Source: an uncultured Flavobacteriaceae bacterium (GTDB taxonomy: Bacteria; Bacteroidota; Bacteroidia; Flavobacteriales; Flavobacteriaceae). Taken from it: a stretch of 64,000 nucleotides of DNA. The DNA is taken from positions 124,001-188,000 of the forward strand of contig CANLXN010000008.1 of the NCBI GenBank assembly GCA_947495135.1. The letters are read 5' to 3'. The notes beneath the pieces are model-generated. The model was given only the letters and a program-made list of their open reading frames with translations, searched no databases and had not been told where the DNA came from. Positions 1 to 7,487 of the stretch are shown here, one piece after another; position 1 is the stretch's first letter, and each line of letters starts with the position of its first letter. A program made the translations under genes and the position numbers.

Positions 1-75
1 TGCTAGGCTTAATCGGCCAATGTTTCCGGTATTCATTGGGATTTCAGGTTCGAAAAGAACAATATTGAAGGGCAT
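1..75 (-). CDS. trmL: tRNA (cytidine/uridine-2'-O-)-methyltransferase TrmL, N-terminal fragment (cut by window edge)
   Basis: The first 25 codons read inward from an ATG at 75-73 and run off the left end of the window. They encode MPFNIVLFEPEIPMNTGNIG and then RLSLA. This is the hallmark N-terminus of TrmL, the SPOUT methyltransferase that 2'-O-methylates the wobble nucleotide of certain tRNA-Leu species (family members begin with NIVLxEPEIPxNTGNI). The gene lies 13 bp downstream of the methyltransferase gene at 89-724 on the same strand, so the two may be cotranscribed. The knot-forming C-terminal part is outside the window and cannot be judged. Confidence 0.9.
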   Translation of the reverse strand, partial: MPFNIVLFEPEIPMNTGNIGRLSLA

Positions 76-88
76 AGTTAGGTAGATT

Positions 89-724
89 CTATTTTTTAGC
101 AATTAACAACAAATCGGTTACAGGATCTCCATGTGTTACTGGAAAATCTTGTCTGATCGTCTCAATGTTTGTAAAACCATTTCGTGTAAGGCCTTCTATT
201 AGGTAAGCTCCTTCATGGTAGTGGGTGAAGATTCTAACCCCGCTGCCATCACTAGGGCCAATGTACTTTGACTTTGAATAATCATCTTCCATAGTGCTTA
301 TATACAAGACGCCATCAGGGCGTAATAATTGTGCCGCGTCTTCGATAAGTTGTAAGGCTTCTTCCTTCGTTAAATATGGAAAGCAGAACGCGAAGATTAT
401 TGCGTGGTATTGTTTATTTAGGTTTTTAATGGAACGGCAATCCATCACTTCAAATTGGGCAGATGGGTTATTTATTCGAGCCAAATCAACCATGTTTTTA
501 GACAGGTCAATCCCCAAAATTTTTAAGTCGGGATTTCTTTCTAATAGGTATTTAGAGATATTTCCCGGGCCACAGGCAACATCCAAGATGTGAGCTTCCT
601 TCACTTTAATAAGATCGCAGAATAGATTTAAAGCGGAAGTATATAATTCGACATCCATATACTTCTCCTGGTATTGGAGTGCCTTGGAATTGAATAATTC
701 TACTGCCAATTTATTTTTGTCCAT
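89..724 (-). CDS. class I SAM-dependent methyltransferase
   Basis: A 211-residue Rossmann-fold methyltransferase. Motif I is ILDVACGPG near residues 46-54, an acidic ribose-binding motif follows at LGIDLS, and the post-II region reads FEVMDC. The later LLRPDGVLYIS strand is typical of the Methyltransf_25/11 families, which methylate small molecules or lipids. No substrate can be assigned from sequence. The protein is short and has no signal peptide, so it should be cytosolic. Start is an ATG at 724. It sits directly upstream of trmL with a 13-bp gap, but no functional link to tRNA modification is evident. Confidence 0.85.
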   Translation of the reverse strand: MDKNKLAVELFNSKALQYQEKYMDVELYTSALNLFCDLIKVKEAHILDVACGPGNISKYLLERNPDLKILGIDLSKNMVDLARINNPSAQFEVMDCRSIKNLNKQYHAIIFAFCFPYLTKEEALQLIEDAAQLLRPDGVLYISTMEDDYSKSKYIGPSDGSGVRIFTHYHEGAYLIEGLTRNGFTNIETIRQDFPVTHGDPVTDLLLIAKK

Positions 725-802
725 TGCGCCTTACATAGGTGCGCTAAGATACAATTATTGTAAGTGAAAAATTTTGGTTAAATAAGAAGGAAAACAAAAT
801 TC

Positions 803-1399
803 TTAGAAATTGGGGAGTAGGGGTTTTGAAACTCTGGCTCCAGTTAAATCAATGGTGTGCGCATTCTTTCTCGAAGGCTCGTTGGTTATTGTTATTGCGG
901 AAGCACCTTCTATGAGTCCTGTATTTAGCAAGGTTCCATATGCTTTGGGCTCATTGGCTGTTGCGGCAATAAATTGGGATGGCATGCGGTGGGTTCCTGT
1001 GTACGCAAATATGGCGTCACTTTCTTCGGAAATTTTTAAGGTGCCAGTAAGACTTCCATGACTCAAATTAGGGAAGGAGTCTATGGCGTTAAACGAAACA
1101 GTGGTTCCAGCGGGAATGGTTTTCTCACCACTGCTCCATGTTATATTACTTTCATCCGCGCCAAAGCGATTCCCAGTCCACTCGGAGTCTGTAAAATGAA
1201 CAGAGGTAAATGGAGCGATATTTGTCGTCGTCCTGATTGAAAAACCATCTGTGCTAGAACCTGAGATAGATGTAAATATAAGATCGCCAGTTATTAATGG
1301 AGTTGATGAATTTGTGGGGAGTAAAAAAGCAGTCGTTATAATAATTACTGCTGCGATAATAAATGAATAGGCTTTCATTTCATGTCTTTTTTGATACAT
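803..1399 (-). CDS. small exported protein of unknown function
   Basis: A 198-residue protein with an N-terminal hydrophobic segment (IIAAVIIITTAFLL) that looks like a signal peptide or anchor. The mature part is rich in Ser, Thr and Gly with alternating beta-type residues: GDLIFTSISGSSTDGFS, then a FTDSEWTGN region. This resembles a beta-sandwich module seen at the start of many secreted Bacteroidota proteins (GDIxFTxxxSDxxDxFSF), which is a family resemblance and not a function. A second in-frame ATG lies at 1378. A -7-like TATCTTTC sits immediately upstream of the 1399 ATG, which would favour the 1378 start. It is separate from the crt operon. Confidence 0.65.
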   Translation of the reverse strand: MYQKRHEMKAYSFIIAAVIIITTAFLLPTNSSTPLITGDLIFTSISGSSTDGFSIRTTTNIAPFTSVHFTDSEWTGNRFGADESNITWSSGEKTIPAGTTVSFNAIDSFPNLSHGSLTGTLKISEESDAIFAYTGTHRMPSQFIAATANEPKAYGTLLNTGLIEGASAITITNEPSRKNAHTIDLTGARVSKPLLPNF

Positions 1400-1464
1400 G
1401 AAAGATAAGACAGGAATGATGCTTGGCAGGTTAAGACATTCTTAGTGTTGTTTTAAGAAAAGGC

Positions 1465-1490
1465 TTGGTAAGTGTTAAGAAAGTTACCAA
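1465..1490 (-). terminator. possible terminator hairpin after crtY
   Basis: A 7-bp inverted repeat (TTGGTAA / TTACCAA, 12-nt loop) lies 19 bp past the crtY stop codon. On the minus strand it is followed by GCC and only four T residues, so it is a weak candidate for the end of the carotenoid operon. Confidence 0.35.
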
Positions 1491-1508
1491 AGTGTAATTA
1501 CAATGTAG

Positions 1509-2213
1509 TTATTTAATCACCGTAGGCGTTTTTTTCTTTTGTTCCAATAGTTGCATGACCATAAAAACGGTGAGTAACATTCCTAAATTGTAAATAGAGT
1601 CCTCCACCGGAATGGTGAGCATGCGGAGTCCCATGTTTTCTGCATTATTATACCATACTACTTGATCTTCAATACCAGTTCCAGTGAGCACGCCATTCAC
1701 AATAAAAAATGGAATTAAAATAACAATGTAGGTAACGAAAAAGGATCTTAGAAGATCGGGCCTTTTATTATAGGTCCATCCTAATATAATAAGGCAATAG
1801 GCAAAGCTAATCAATGTATACCATTTAGTGTAATTGTACCAGAGCACAATTACTAGGGTAGTAGCTAAGATCACATAAATAATGGACGTGGTTCTTTTGG
1901 GTAAGGGCAATTTCGGGAATAGTTCCATTAGGGAATAATGTGTAAAGATGCATGCGTATGGAATACAGATGAAGAAAAGCCATTCTTCTAATGGTAGGTT
2001 TAAAAATGAATAACCAGTAATATAGGCTTCATTGAATCCCCAAAAGCCATTATTGGTAAATACAATATCCCATGGAATGAAAATGGCCATCATTGTTCCA
2101 ATTCCAATTAACAGCGACTTCCACTTCTTGTAGAATTGTAGGCGTGGATGAAAACTGAAGAGGAAGGGGACAATAAATGATCCAAGATTCAACCAGAGGT
2201 ACAAGTACTTCAT
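1509..2213 (-). CDS. crtY: lycopene beta-cyclase, membrane type (fused CrtYc/CrtYd-like)
   Basis: A 234-residue polytopic protein with about seven hydrophobic segments. Each half carries the acidic motif of the CrtYc/CrtYd/CarR lycopene cyclase family: PLEEWLFF at residues 74-81 and IPVEDSIYN in the second half. Two ~100-residue domains are fused, as in flavobacterial and archaeal cyclases, and unlike the two-subunit actinobacterial enzyme. The expected reaction closes beta-ionone rings on lycopene to give beta-carotene in the cytoplasmic membrane. It is the last gene of the crt operon, 3 bp after crtZ. Confidence 0.88.
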   Translation of the reverse strand: MKYLYLWLNLGSFIVPFLFSFHPRLQFYKKWKSLLIGIGTMMAIFIPWDIVFTNNGFWGFNEAYITGYSFLNLPLEEWLFFICIPYACIFTHYSLMELFPKLPLPKRTTSIIYVILATTLVIVLWYNYTKWYTLISFAYCLIILGWTYNKRPDLLRSFFVTYIVILIPFFIVNGVLTGTGIEDQVVWYNNAENMGLRMLTIPVEDSIYNLGMLLTVFMVMQLLEQKKKTPTVIK

Positions 2214-2216
2214 GCG

Positions 2217-2666
2217 TTACCTTTTGAAGTATTTAAGCGGGGGAAATAGCATACCGAAACATTCTCCTTCTCCTTTACCTAGGTGTTTATGGTGAATTTT
2301 GTGTGCGCGTCTAATTCCTTTGGCGTACCAATTATTAGCGTTGCGGAACATTTTAAAGCGTTGGTGTATAAATATGTCATGAACCATAAAGTAGGCTACC
2401 CCATAGGCGAAGATGCCTAATCCAACCGGTAGTCCAGCCCAAACACCATAATATTGCCAAGCAATAAAACAACCTATACTAACGGCTGCATAAAAAATGA
2501 AAAAGAAATCATTCCGCTCCCACCAGCTGTTATGGTCTTTGTGGTGGTGATCTTTATGGAGCTTCCATAGGAAACCGTGCATTACGTATTTATGGGTAAA
2601 CCAAGCCATAAACTCCATTATACAGAAGGTGGTTAAAAATACTAGTATCCAAAGGGCGATGTTCAT
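2217..2666 (-). CDS. crtZ: beta-carotene 3-hydroxylase CrtZ
   Basis: A 149-residue non-heme di-iron hydroxylase of the fatty acid hydroxylase superfamily. The histidine clusters are visible: H25 and H30, then H37 with HHH at 40-42, and later IHQRF and AHKIHHKH near the C-terminus. Hydrophobic segments between them anchor it in the membrane. CrtZ adds 3-hydroxyl groups to the beta-ionone rings of beta-carotene, giving beta-cryptoxanthin and zeaxanthin. It lies between crtB (46 bp upstream) and crtY (3 bp downstream), so the operon's likely end product is zeaxanthin or a derivative. Confidence 0.92.
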   Translation of the reverse strand: MNIALWILVFLTTFCIMEFMAWFTHKYVMHGFLWKLHKDHHHKDHNSWWERNDFFFIFYAAVSIGCFIAWQYYGVWAGLPVGLGIFAYGVAYFMVHDIFIHQRFKMFRNANNWYAKGIRRAHKIHHKHLGKGEGECFGMLFPPLKYFKR

Positions 2667-2691
2667 TTTTAGACTATAATTTTAAAATTTA

Positions 2692-2709
2692 TTAAGAGAG
2701 AACTCTTAA
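2692..2709. other. small hairpin between crtB and crtZ
   Basis: TTAAGAG and CTCTTAA flank a 4-nt loop in the only sizeable gap (46 bp) inside the crt operon, 3 bp past the crtB stop. There is no T tract. It could influence mRNA stability or processing, or be incidental in AT-rich DNA. Confidence 0.35.
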
Positions 2710-2712
2710 AAC

Positions 2713-3555
2713 TTATTTTACCATTTTTAGTTGATATTTGACATAACTTCGAGTAAGTAATCCTATTTTCTCGTAGTTAGGAACCCTAATTCTGGTGTTT
2801 TTTATGTCAATAGCTGGAGTCTTTTGTAGTTTTTTCAGCAGTCTTTTGTAATAGCGATACCCCATAAAGACACCAAACTTAGCGTCTGTAGGCAGTAATA
2901 AGATTCCTTCATACCCCTTTCTGAAATCTTCTTCAATGTCTGAAATGATTCTTTGCTTAGATTCCTCGTCAAGCGATTCGAGATTGGTGTTGGGGAAATA
3001 GGTTCTGCTAAGACCTTCAAAATCTGCTTTTAAATCTCGTAAAAAATTTACTTTCTGAAAAGCAGAACCAAGGCTCATAGCATTTTCCCTTAGTGCCTCG
3101 AACTGTGCTTGATCTCCTCTTACAAAAACCTTTAGGCACATAAGGCCTACAACGTCTGCTGAGCCATAAATATATTGTTTGTATTCATCCTCCGTTATGT
3201 ATTCATGCTTGGATAGATCCAATCTCATGCTGTCCATAAAAGAGTCTATGAATGCTCTGTCGATCTCGTATTTATGAACTGTTTCTTGGAAGGAATTTAG
3301 TATAGGATTTAAACTAATTTTATCTTCTAAGGCCTGACTTAAGGAAGTTTCAAAGCGGCCAAATAATTTTTCTTTGTCGTAGTCATGAAAGCTGTCCACA
3401 ATTTCATCAGCAAAACGTACGAAGCCATAGATGTTGTAAATATCCTGGCGTATAGTAGGTGCTAGCATCTTGGTAGCCATAGAAAAAGAAGTACTGTAAG
3501 CATTGGTTACTTCCTTGCTGCACGTACGGGATACAATGTCAAAAATTTCTTTCAT
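2713..3555 (-). CDS. crtB: phytoene synthase
   Basis: A 280-residue trans-isoprenyl diphosphate synthase of the squalene/phytoene synthase family. Both Asp-rich Mg-binding motifs are intact: DEIVD at 50-54 and DLKAD at 174-178, the latter inside the family signature VNFLRDL. The enzyme joins two geranylgeranyl diphosphates head to head to make phytoene, the first committed carotenoid step. It follows crtI after only 2 bp, so the two are probably translationally coupled. No GGPP synthase gene is in the window. Confidence 0.94.
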   Translation of the reverse strand: MKEIFDIVSRTCSKEVTNAYSTSFSMATKMLAPTIRQDIYNIYGFVRFADEIVDSFHDYDKEKLFGRFETSLSQALEDKISLNPILNSFQETVHKYEIDRAFIDSFMDSMRLDLSKHEYITEDEYKQYIYGSADVVGLMCLKVFVRGDQAQFEALRENAMSLGSAFQKVNFLRDLKADFEGLSRTYFPNTNLESLDEESKQRIISDIEEDFRKGYEGILLLPTDAKFGVFMGYRYYKRLLKKLQKTPAIDIKNTRIRVPNYEKIGLLTRSYVKYQLKMVK

Positions 3556-3557
3556 AA

Positions 3558-5018
3558 TTATAACTCTTTTTGAATAAGGTTTGAAACCAGTTTGCCAGAA
3601 ATAAGGGAGGGAGGTACCCCTGGTCCTGGAACCGATAGCTGTCCAGTAAAAAATAGACCATCTACTTTTTTACTTTTCAACTTTGGCCTTAAGAAGGCAG
3701 TTTGAAGCAGCGTATTAGCTAATCCGTATGCATTTCCTTTATAAGAATTATAGGCCTCAACAAAGTCGTTTATACAAAAAGACTCTTTAAAGATAACGTA
3801 TTTTTTTGCTTCTTGATTGGTCAATTTTTCGAATCTAACCATTATTTTATTAAAGTATTCTTCTCGAATCTCTGGAGTGTCGTTTAGACCAGGAGCTAGC
3901 GGAATCAGAAAAATTCCAGCTTCTTTTCCTTGGGGAGCGGCGCTAGTGTCTGTTATGGAAGGGAAACTAGCGTAGAACAACGGATGTTCTGGCCATTTAG
4001 GCTCATCATAAATATCCTTCGCATGTTCTTCAAAAGGGACATCAAAAAAGAGTGTATGATGATTGACGTTTTGTAGTTTTTTTTCAAATCCAACGTAAAA
4101 CAAAAGTGATGACGGAGCGAAGACTTTTTTCTCCCAGTATTTTTCCGAGTACTGTCTTAAAGGTTTTTTCAGAAGGGTTTCGGTATGATGGTAGTCTGCT
4201 CCACTAAGCACTATATCGGCTTCGATCATTTCAGAATTCACCAAAAGGCCTTTCACTTTTGTGCCTTGCACTTCTATTTTCTCAACATTGCTGTTGGTGT
4301 GAATGGTCACCCCAAGTTCTTCGGCAAGCTTTTTCATCGCTATAATTACGCTGTACATTCCATCTTTTGGGTGAAACGTTCCCAACCCGAAGTCGGCATA
4401 ATTCATAAAACTATAGAAAGCGGGAGTATTAGAGGGTTTTGCGCCAAGGAACAATACTGGAAACTCAAGAATTGCAATTAATCTCGGATTCTTAAATTCT
4501 TTCCTAACCTCCTTACTAATAGTGCTAAAAAACTGACCAATTTTTTTCATGGTAGCAGTAGTAACTAGTTCCATTGGAGAAACTCCAGGACGGTAGACTA
4601 AATCCTTAATGGCAATATTGTAGTTGTCTAGAGCTTCGTCCATAAACTCTTGAAGTTTTTTTGAACTCCCAGGTTCTTCTTTTTCGAAAGCGTTTCGGAT
4701 TTTCTCTAAAGTATCTTCAATGGTGATAAAATCATTTTCACCGAAATAAACCGAGTACGCTGGATTTAGTTTGATAAGCTCATAATAATCTTCTGGAGTC
4801 TTATCAAAATCGGCGAAAAACCGCTCAAAAACATCTGGCATCCAATACCAAGTAGGGCCAATGTCGAAAGTGAAACCATCTCTTTGAAGTTGTCTAGCTC
4901 TACCTCCAACCGTTGGATTTTTTTCGTAAATAGTTACGTTGTTTCCAGCTTGGGCCAGGTAAGAAGCTGCGGCTAAAGAGGAGAAGCCGGAACCAATAAT
5001 AGCAATTTGTTTTGTCAT
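3558..5018 (-). CDS. crtI: phytoene desaturase
   Basis: A 486-residue FAD-dependent desaturase. The N-terminal dinucleotide-binding motif is IAIIGSGFSSLAAASYLA, followed by EKNPTVGGRAR. The CrtI C-terminal FAD signature LFFTGQLSVPGPGVPPSLISG is present near residues 456-476 (abridged: GQLSVPGPGVPPS). It converts phytoene to lycopene by successive desaturations. First gene of the crt operon, with its ATG at 5018 lying 8 bp after a TATATTTG -7 element. The length is normal and no disruption is seen. Confidence 0.94.
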   Translation of the reverse strand: MTKQIAIIGSGFSSLAAASYLAQAGNNVTIYEKNPTVGGRARQLQRDGFTFDIGPTWYWMPDVFERFFADFDKTPEDYYELIKLNPAYSVYFGENDFITIEDTLEKIRNAFEKEEPGSSKKLQEFMDEALDNYNIAIKDLVYRPGVSPMELVTTATMKKIGQFFSTISKEVRKEFKNPRLIAILEFPVLFLGAKPSNTPAFYSFMNYADFGLGTFHPKDGMYSVIIAMKKLAEELGVTIHTNSNVEKIEVQGTKVKGLLVNSEMIEADIVLSGADYHHTETLLKKPLRQYSEKYWEKKVFAPSSLLFYVGFEKKLQNVNHHTLFFDVPFEEHAKDIYDEPKWPEHPLFYASFPSITDTSAAPQGKEAGIFLIPLAPGLNDTPEIREEYFNKIMVRFEKLTNQEAKKYVIFKESFCINDFVEAYNSYKGNAYGLANTLLQTAFLRPKLKSKKVDGLFFTGQLSVPGPGVPPSLISGKLVSNLIQKEL

Positions 5019-5026
5019 TTGTTTAA

Positions 5027-5055
5027 CAAATATATCACTAATTTGAACAAATTAG
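5027..5055 (-). promoter_or_regulatory. crt operon promoter with palindromic candidate operator
   Basis: Reading towards crtI, a perfect 8-bp inverted repeat with a 2-nt spacer (CTAATTTG / CAAATTAG, 5055-5038) is followed 3 bp later by TATATTTG (5034-5027), an exact match to the Bacteroidota -7 consensus TAnnTTTG. No clear TTG -33 box lies at the expected distance. The dyad occupies the spacer region, the place where MerR-family proteins usually bind. The CarH-like gene lies directly upstream, so it is the obvious candidate ligand. That assignment is inference. Confidence 0.55.
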
Positions 5056-5071
5056 ATTTCAGATGTAATTT

Positions 5072-5983
5072 TTAGGATTTTTTTAATTGTTTGAGGTGTT
5101 CTGGCAAGTCGTGGATACTGCGTATAATTTCGACATTTTCAGGAAGAAGGTCGGGATTGACCTCTTGTACTTTACTTCCCATAAGTATGAGCCTAATTTT
5201 ATTGTCGTGACTTACCATATTGGCAAAGCGATCTGCGTACTCGTAAACCGTTTCATTATCTGGTTTTACGGTGAAGTATGACAGAAAGGTAATGCCACTA
5301 TAATGTTTGAGGATATGTTTTAGGCTTTCCATAGGGATGTTGGTCCCAAGATAGACCGTATTGAAGCCAGCACTAACTATTTCGTAGTTGGCCAATAATA
5401 ATCCAATTTCATGTATTTCTTCGAACGGAAGATAAAGCGCAAAGGTAGGTCCTCCCTTTTGGGTTTTTATTTCTTGTTCTTTTGCGATGTTCAGAATTAT
5501 TTTCTGTTTGATTAATTCTGAAATAAACCGTTCATGAGATGGGTCTATGGTTCCAATTTGCCAAAGCAAGCCAATTTCACCTAATAGTGGGATAAAAATA
5601 TCAAAGAAAATTTCTCTAAACGACCTGTCCTGCGAGAGCGTGGTATAAGTCTGAGTAAAAAGCTGATGATCGAAATCGAACATAGCTGTCTTAAAAGATT
5701 GTATAGCGTAATCTTCCTTGTTTTTCTTGGCAAGATTATCGATTAGACTGAGTACTTGATCTTCTTCAAAACTTGCAATTTTAGAAATTTTATAGCCTTC
5801 ATTATACAGGAAGGTTACGTTAAGCAGCTTCTTTAAATTGAGAAGGTCATACTTTCTAATATTGGTTTCGGTGCGAGTGGGTTCTAGAAGATTATAGCGC
5901 TTTTCCCAAATTCTAATGGTATGCGCTTTTACACCACTTAAGTGCTCAAGATCCTTTATACTAAACTCTGTTTTTATTAACAT
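5072..5983 (-). CDS. MerR-family regulator with cobalamin-binding-like domain (CarA/CarH type)
   Basis: N-terminal MerR winged helix (FSIKDLEHLSGVKAHTIRIW) followed by a helical bundle and a Rossmann-like B12-binding-type domain. Numbering below includes 7 extra N-terminal codons from an upstream TTG; the ATG at 5983 fits the family start better. The lower cobalamin ligand motif ExHxxG is present (E196-x-H198-xx-G201). The upper motif is partial: W148 and E158 match the CarH W-x9-EH pattern, but the residue after W is Gln, and Arg follows E158 where CarH has His. In CarH, the His next to the Trp takes part in the light-driven switch. Its position beside crtI supports control of the carotenoid operon. 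Confidence 0.82.
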   Translation of the reverse strand: MLIKTEFSIKDLEHLSGVKAHTIRIWEKRYNLLEPTRTETNIRKYDLLNLKKLLNVTFLYNEGYKISKIASFEEDQVLSLIDNLAKKNKEDYAIQSFKTAMFDFDHQLFTQTYTTLSQDRSFREIFFDIFIPLLGEIGLLWQIGTIDPSHERFISELIKQKIILNIAKEQEIKTQKGGPTFALYLPFEEIHEIGLLLANYEIVSAGFNTVYLGTNIPMESLKHILKHYSGITFLSYFTVKPDNETVYEYADRFANMVSHDNKIRLILMGSKVQEVNPDLLPENVEIIRSIHDLPEHLKQLKKS

Positions 5984-6309
5984 CTGAAAAAAATAGTAAG
6001 GCAAGTTAATAAAAAAAAGACGTGGTTAGTGAAAATTGTTTTAGTTTTCACATTTATTTCTTAAACAGCTGTTTCATAGTTGAATGTGTTGCTTTTGTTT
6101 TTTTGGAATTAGATTTTGGATCAAAGCTTATGGTCGGTAGTAGTAATCTCGGGGAGGAAGAGGATATTTGTTTGTAAATAATACACTGGCAAGCGTCTTT
6201 CATAGTTAAAATAAAGTTAAACAAAATAACGAGTAGGTGGCTTTGATAAACCTGCGGATGCCTTTAGTTTGTTTCGCTCATATCCTAAATGGCTTTAAAT
6301 TAGAAGCAA
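5984..6309. other. gene-free stretch upstream of the MerR gene
   Basis: About 325 bp without a credible coding sequence on either strand. It holds the two inverted repeats at 6029-6074 listed separately. The remainder (6075-6309) is AT-rich, and no further structure was recognised in it. Confidence 0.5.
6029..6074 (-). promoter_or_regulatory. two inverted repeats upstream of the CarH-like gene
   Basis: GTGAAAA and TTTTCAC form a perfect 7-bp inverted repeat with a 9-nt spacer (6029-6051). It is followed by the perfect 12-bp palindrome AAACAGCTGTTT (6063-6074). Both lie 45-90 bp upstream of the regulator's ATG, where an autoregulatory or other operator would be expected. No protein can be assigned to them, and they differ from the crtI dyad. 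Confidence 0.35.
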
Positions 6310-6342
6310 ATAAAAAAGGCTATCCTTTTAATGGATAACCTT
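6310..6342 (-). terminator. rho-independent terminator downstream of tRNA-Leu
   Basis: On the minus strand, AAGGTTATCC and GGATAGCCTT pair over 10 bp with one G-U wobble around a 7-nt loop. A T-rich run follows. The hairpin starts 2 bp past the tRNA-Leu 3' end, so it should end the tRNA transcript. Confidence 0.75.
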
Positions 6343-6344
6343 TG

Positions 6345-6428
6345 TACCGAGAATGGGAGTCGAACCCACACGCCCTAATGGACACATGGCCCTCAACCAT
6401 GCCTGTCTACCAATTCCAGCACCTCGGT
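6345..6428 (-). tRNA. tRNA-Leu (anticodon GAG)
   Basis: An 84-nt class II tRNA on the minus strand. The acceptor stem pairs ACCGAGG with TCTCGGT (terminal G-U) and the discriminator is A. The D-arm contains GGAATTGGTAGAC as in most tRNA-Leu. The anticodon stem CATGG/CCATG holds the loop TTGAGGG, giving anticodon GAG (reads CUC/CUU). A short variable arm precedes the T-arm GTGGG-TTCGACT-CCCAT. CCA is not encoded, since the genomic bases after the discriminator read CAA. A terminator follows directly. Confidence 0.93.
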
Positions 6429-6474
6429 ATTTGTGATCGAACCTATAATGCGATCTCACTGTGCCTTTCTGCCA

Positions 6475-6492
6475 TCCCGATAACTATCGGGA
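6475..6492. repeat. 18-bp palindrome, possible REP-like element
   Basis: TCCCGATA and TATCGGGA flank a 2-nt centre in the spacer between the two tRNA genes. It is GC-richer than its surroundings. Only one copy was noticed in this window, so repeat status rests on my recollection that CCCGATAGCTATCGGG-type palindromes recur in flavobacterial intergenic DNA. Confidence 0.45.
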
Positions 6493-6494
6493 CC

Positions 6495-6540
6495 AGCATC
6501 TTTGTAATTATAACTACTTTTTAATGGTAGTAAAGATGCT
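6495..6540. other. long inverted repeat between the tRNA genes
   Basis: AGCATCTTT (6495-6503) pairs perfectly with AAAGATGCT (6532-6540). Inside, ACTAC can pair with GTAGT, extending the stem. It directly follows the 18-bp palindrome, so the tRNA spacer transcript could fold into two consecutive hairpins. They may serve tRNA processing or be a remnant of a mobile repeat. Confidence 0.45.
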
Positions 6541-6643
6541 TGTATAAACCTCTCTTTGATCCACTTTCTGTACATCATCAATTTGATTAAGTACTTTAAA
6601 TGAAAAAAGTCGAGCTAGAAGCATCGACTTTCGTAAAGGTTAG

Positions 6644-6716
6644 TGACCTGGCCGGGGCTCGAACCCGGGACCCTCTCCTTAAAAGGGAGATGCTCTACCA
6701 ACTGAGCTACCAGGTC
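6644..6716 (-). tRNA. tRNA-Lys (anticodon TTT)
   Basis: A 73-nt tRNA on the minus strand. Acceptor stem GACCTGG/CCAGGTC with discriminator A. The D-arm is TAGCTCAGTTGGTAGAGCA. The anticodon stem TCTCC/GGAGA carries loop CTTTTAA with anticodon TTT (reads AAA/AAG). The T-arm contains GGTTCGAGCC. CCA is not encoded. It lies 215 bp upstream of tRNA-Leu on the same strand and 59 bp downstream of a good promoter, so the two may share a transcript. Confidence 0.96.
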
Positions 6717-6775
6717 ATTAAATTAAAGCGGTTTTACGGCTTTACCTCATACACACTCTTTCGAGTTAGCGGGTG

Positions 6776-6807
6776 CAAATATAATGTCATTCTATTTATA
6801 TATCAAA
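6776..6807 (-). promoter_or_regulatory. promoter of the tRNA-Lys/tRNA-Leu transcript
   Basis: On the minus strand, TTTG (6807-6804) and TATATTTG (6783-6776) are separated by 20 bp. This matches the Bacteroidota primary sigma consensus (TTTG, 19-20 bp, TAnnTTTG), with the -7 box exact. It ends 59 bp upstream of the tRNA-Lys 5' end. Confidence 0.7.
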
Positions 6808-6965
6808 GCAAATGTGATTTAATTTAATAAATATTTTTTCCAACTATTTATTAAAACTGAATTGCGATATTTGAACCTGTAAAGCAAAACCTACAATAAT
6901 TTTTGGGACCTCCTAATAATGACCTATTTAGTGTTTGTTGGGAAGAAGAAACAACGAGAAAATAA

Positions 6966-7487
6966 ATGAAATTAGTCTTAATTGGATATATGGGAAGTGG
7001 TAAATCCACGATTGGAAAATTACTGGCCAATGCACTAGATTATGATTTTGAAGATCTAGACAATGTGATCGCCAGCAATGAAGGGTCGACTATTGCTGAA
7101 ATTTTTAAAATTAAAGGAGAAATTTATTTTAGAAAAAAAGAAGCGATTGCTATTAATGAGGTGCTTTCAGAAAACGATAAATTAGTTTTGGCTACTGGAG
7201 GAGGAACTCCCTGTTATGGATCAATTATTGATGATCTAAACATCGATCCTGAAGTAATAACTATTTACTTGAAACTGGGTGTAGATCACCTTACCAAGCG
7301 TTTGTTTCAGGAAAAAGATATGCGTCCTCTCATTGCGCATTTGGAAACTGAAGAACTGCTAAACGACTTTATTCGGAAACATCTTTTTGAACGTTCCTAT
7401 TATTACAGCAAGGCAAAACTTATATTAAATTGTGAAGACCTATCGCCAAAGGAAATTGTAGAGCAGTTGGTGCTAAAACTAGTCTAG
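6966..7487 (+). CDS. aroK: shikimate kinase
   Basis: A 173-residue P-loop kinase that phosphorylates shikimate at O3 in aromatic amino acid synthesis. The Walker A motif GYMGSGKST lies at residues 7-15, the shikimate-binding acidic pair is in DFEDLDNVI, the arginine is in YFRKKE, and the glycine-rich ATGGGTP motif and lid arginine (KDMRPLI) follow. Length matches the family. The end overlaps the convergent phosphoribosyltransferase gene by 9 bp. aroE of the same pathway is in this window but 26 kb away. Confidence 0.94.
   Translation: MKLVLIGYMGSGKSTIGKLLANALDYDFEDLDNVIASNEGSTIAEIFKIKGEIYFRKKEAIAINEVLSENDKLVLATGGGTPCYGSIIDDLNIDPEVITIYLKLGVDHLTKRLFQEKDMRPLIAHLETEELLNDFIRKHLFERSYYYSKAKLILNCEDLSPKEIVEQLVLKLV

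Noticed and set aside
6342-6524. A 60-residue frame starting MYREWESNPH
   Set aside because: It lies antisense over tRNA-Leu and the spacer palindrome; no coding evidence.
6600-6827. A 75-residue frame containing SDLAGARTRDPLLKREMLYQ
   Set aside because: It is the antisense translation of tRNA-Lys, a classic spurious protein.
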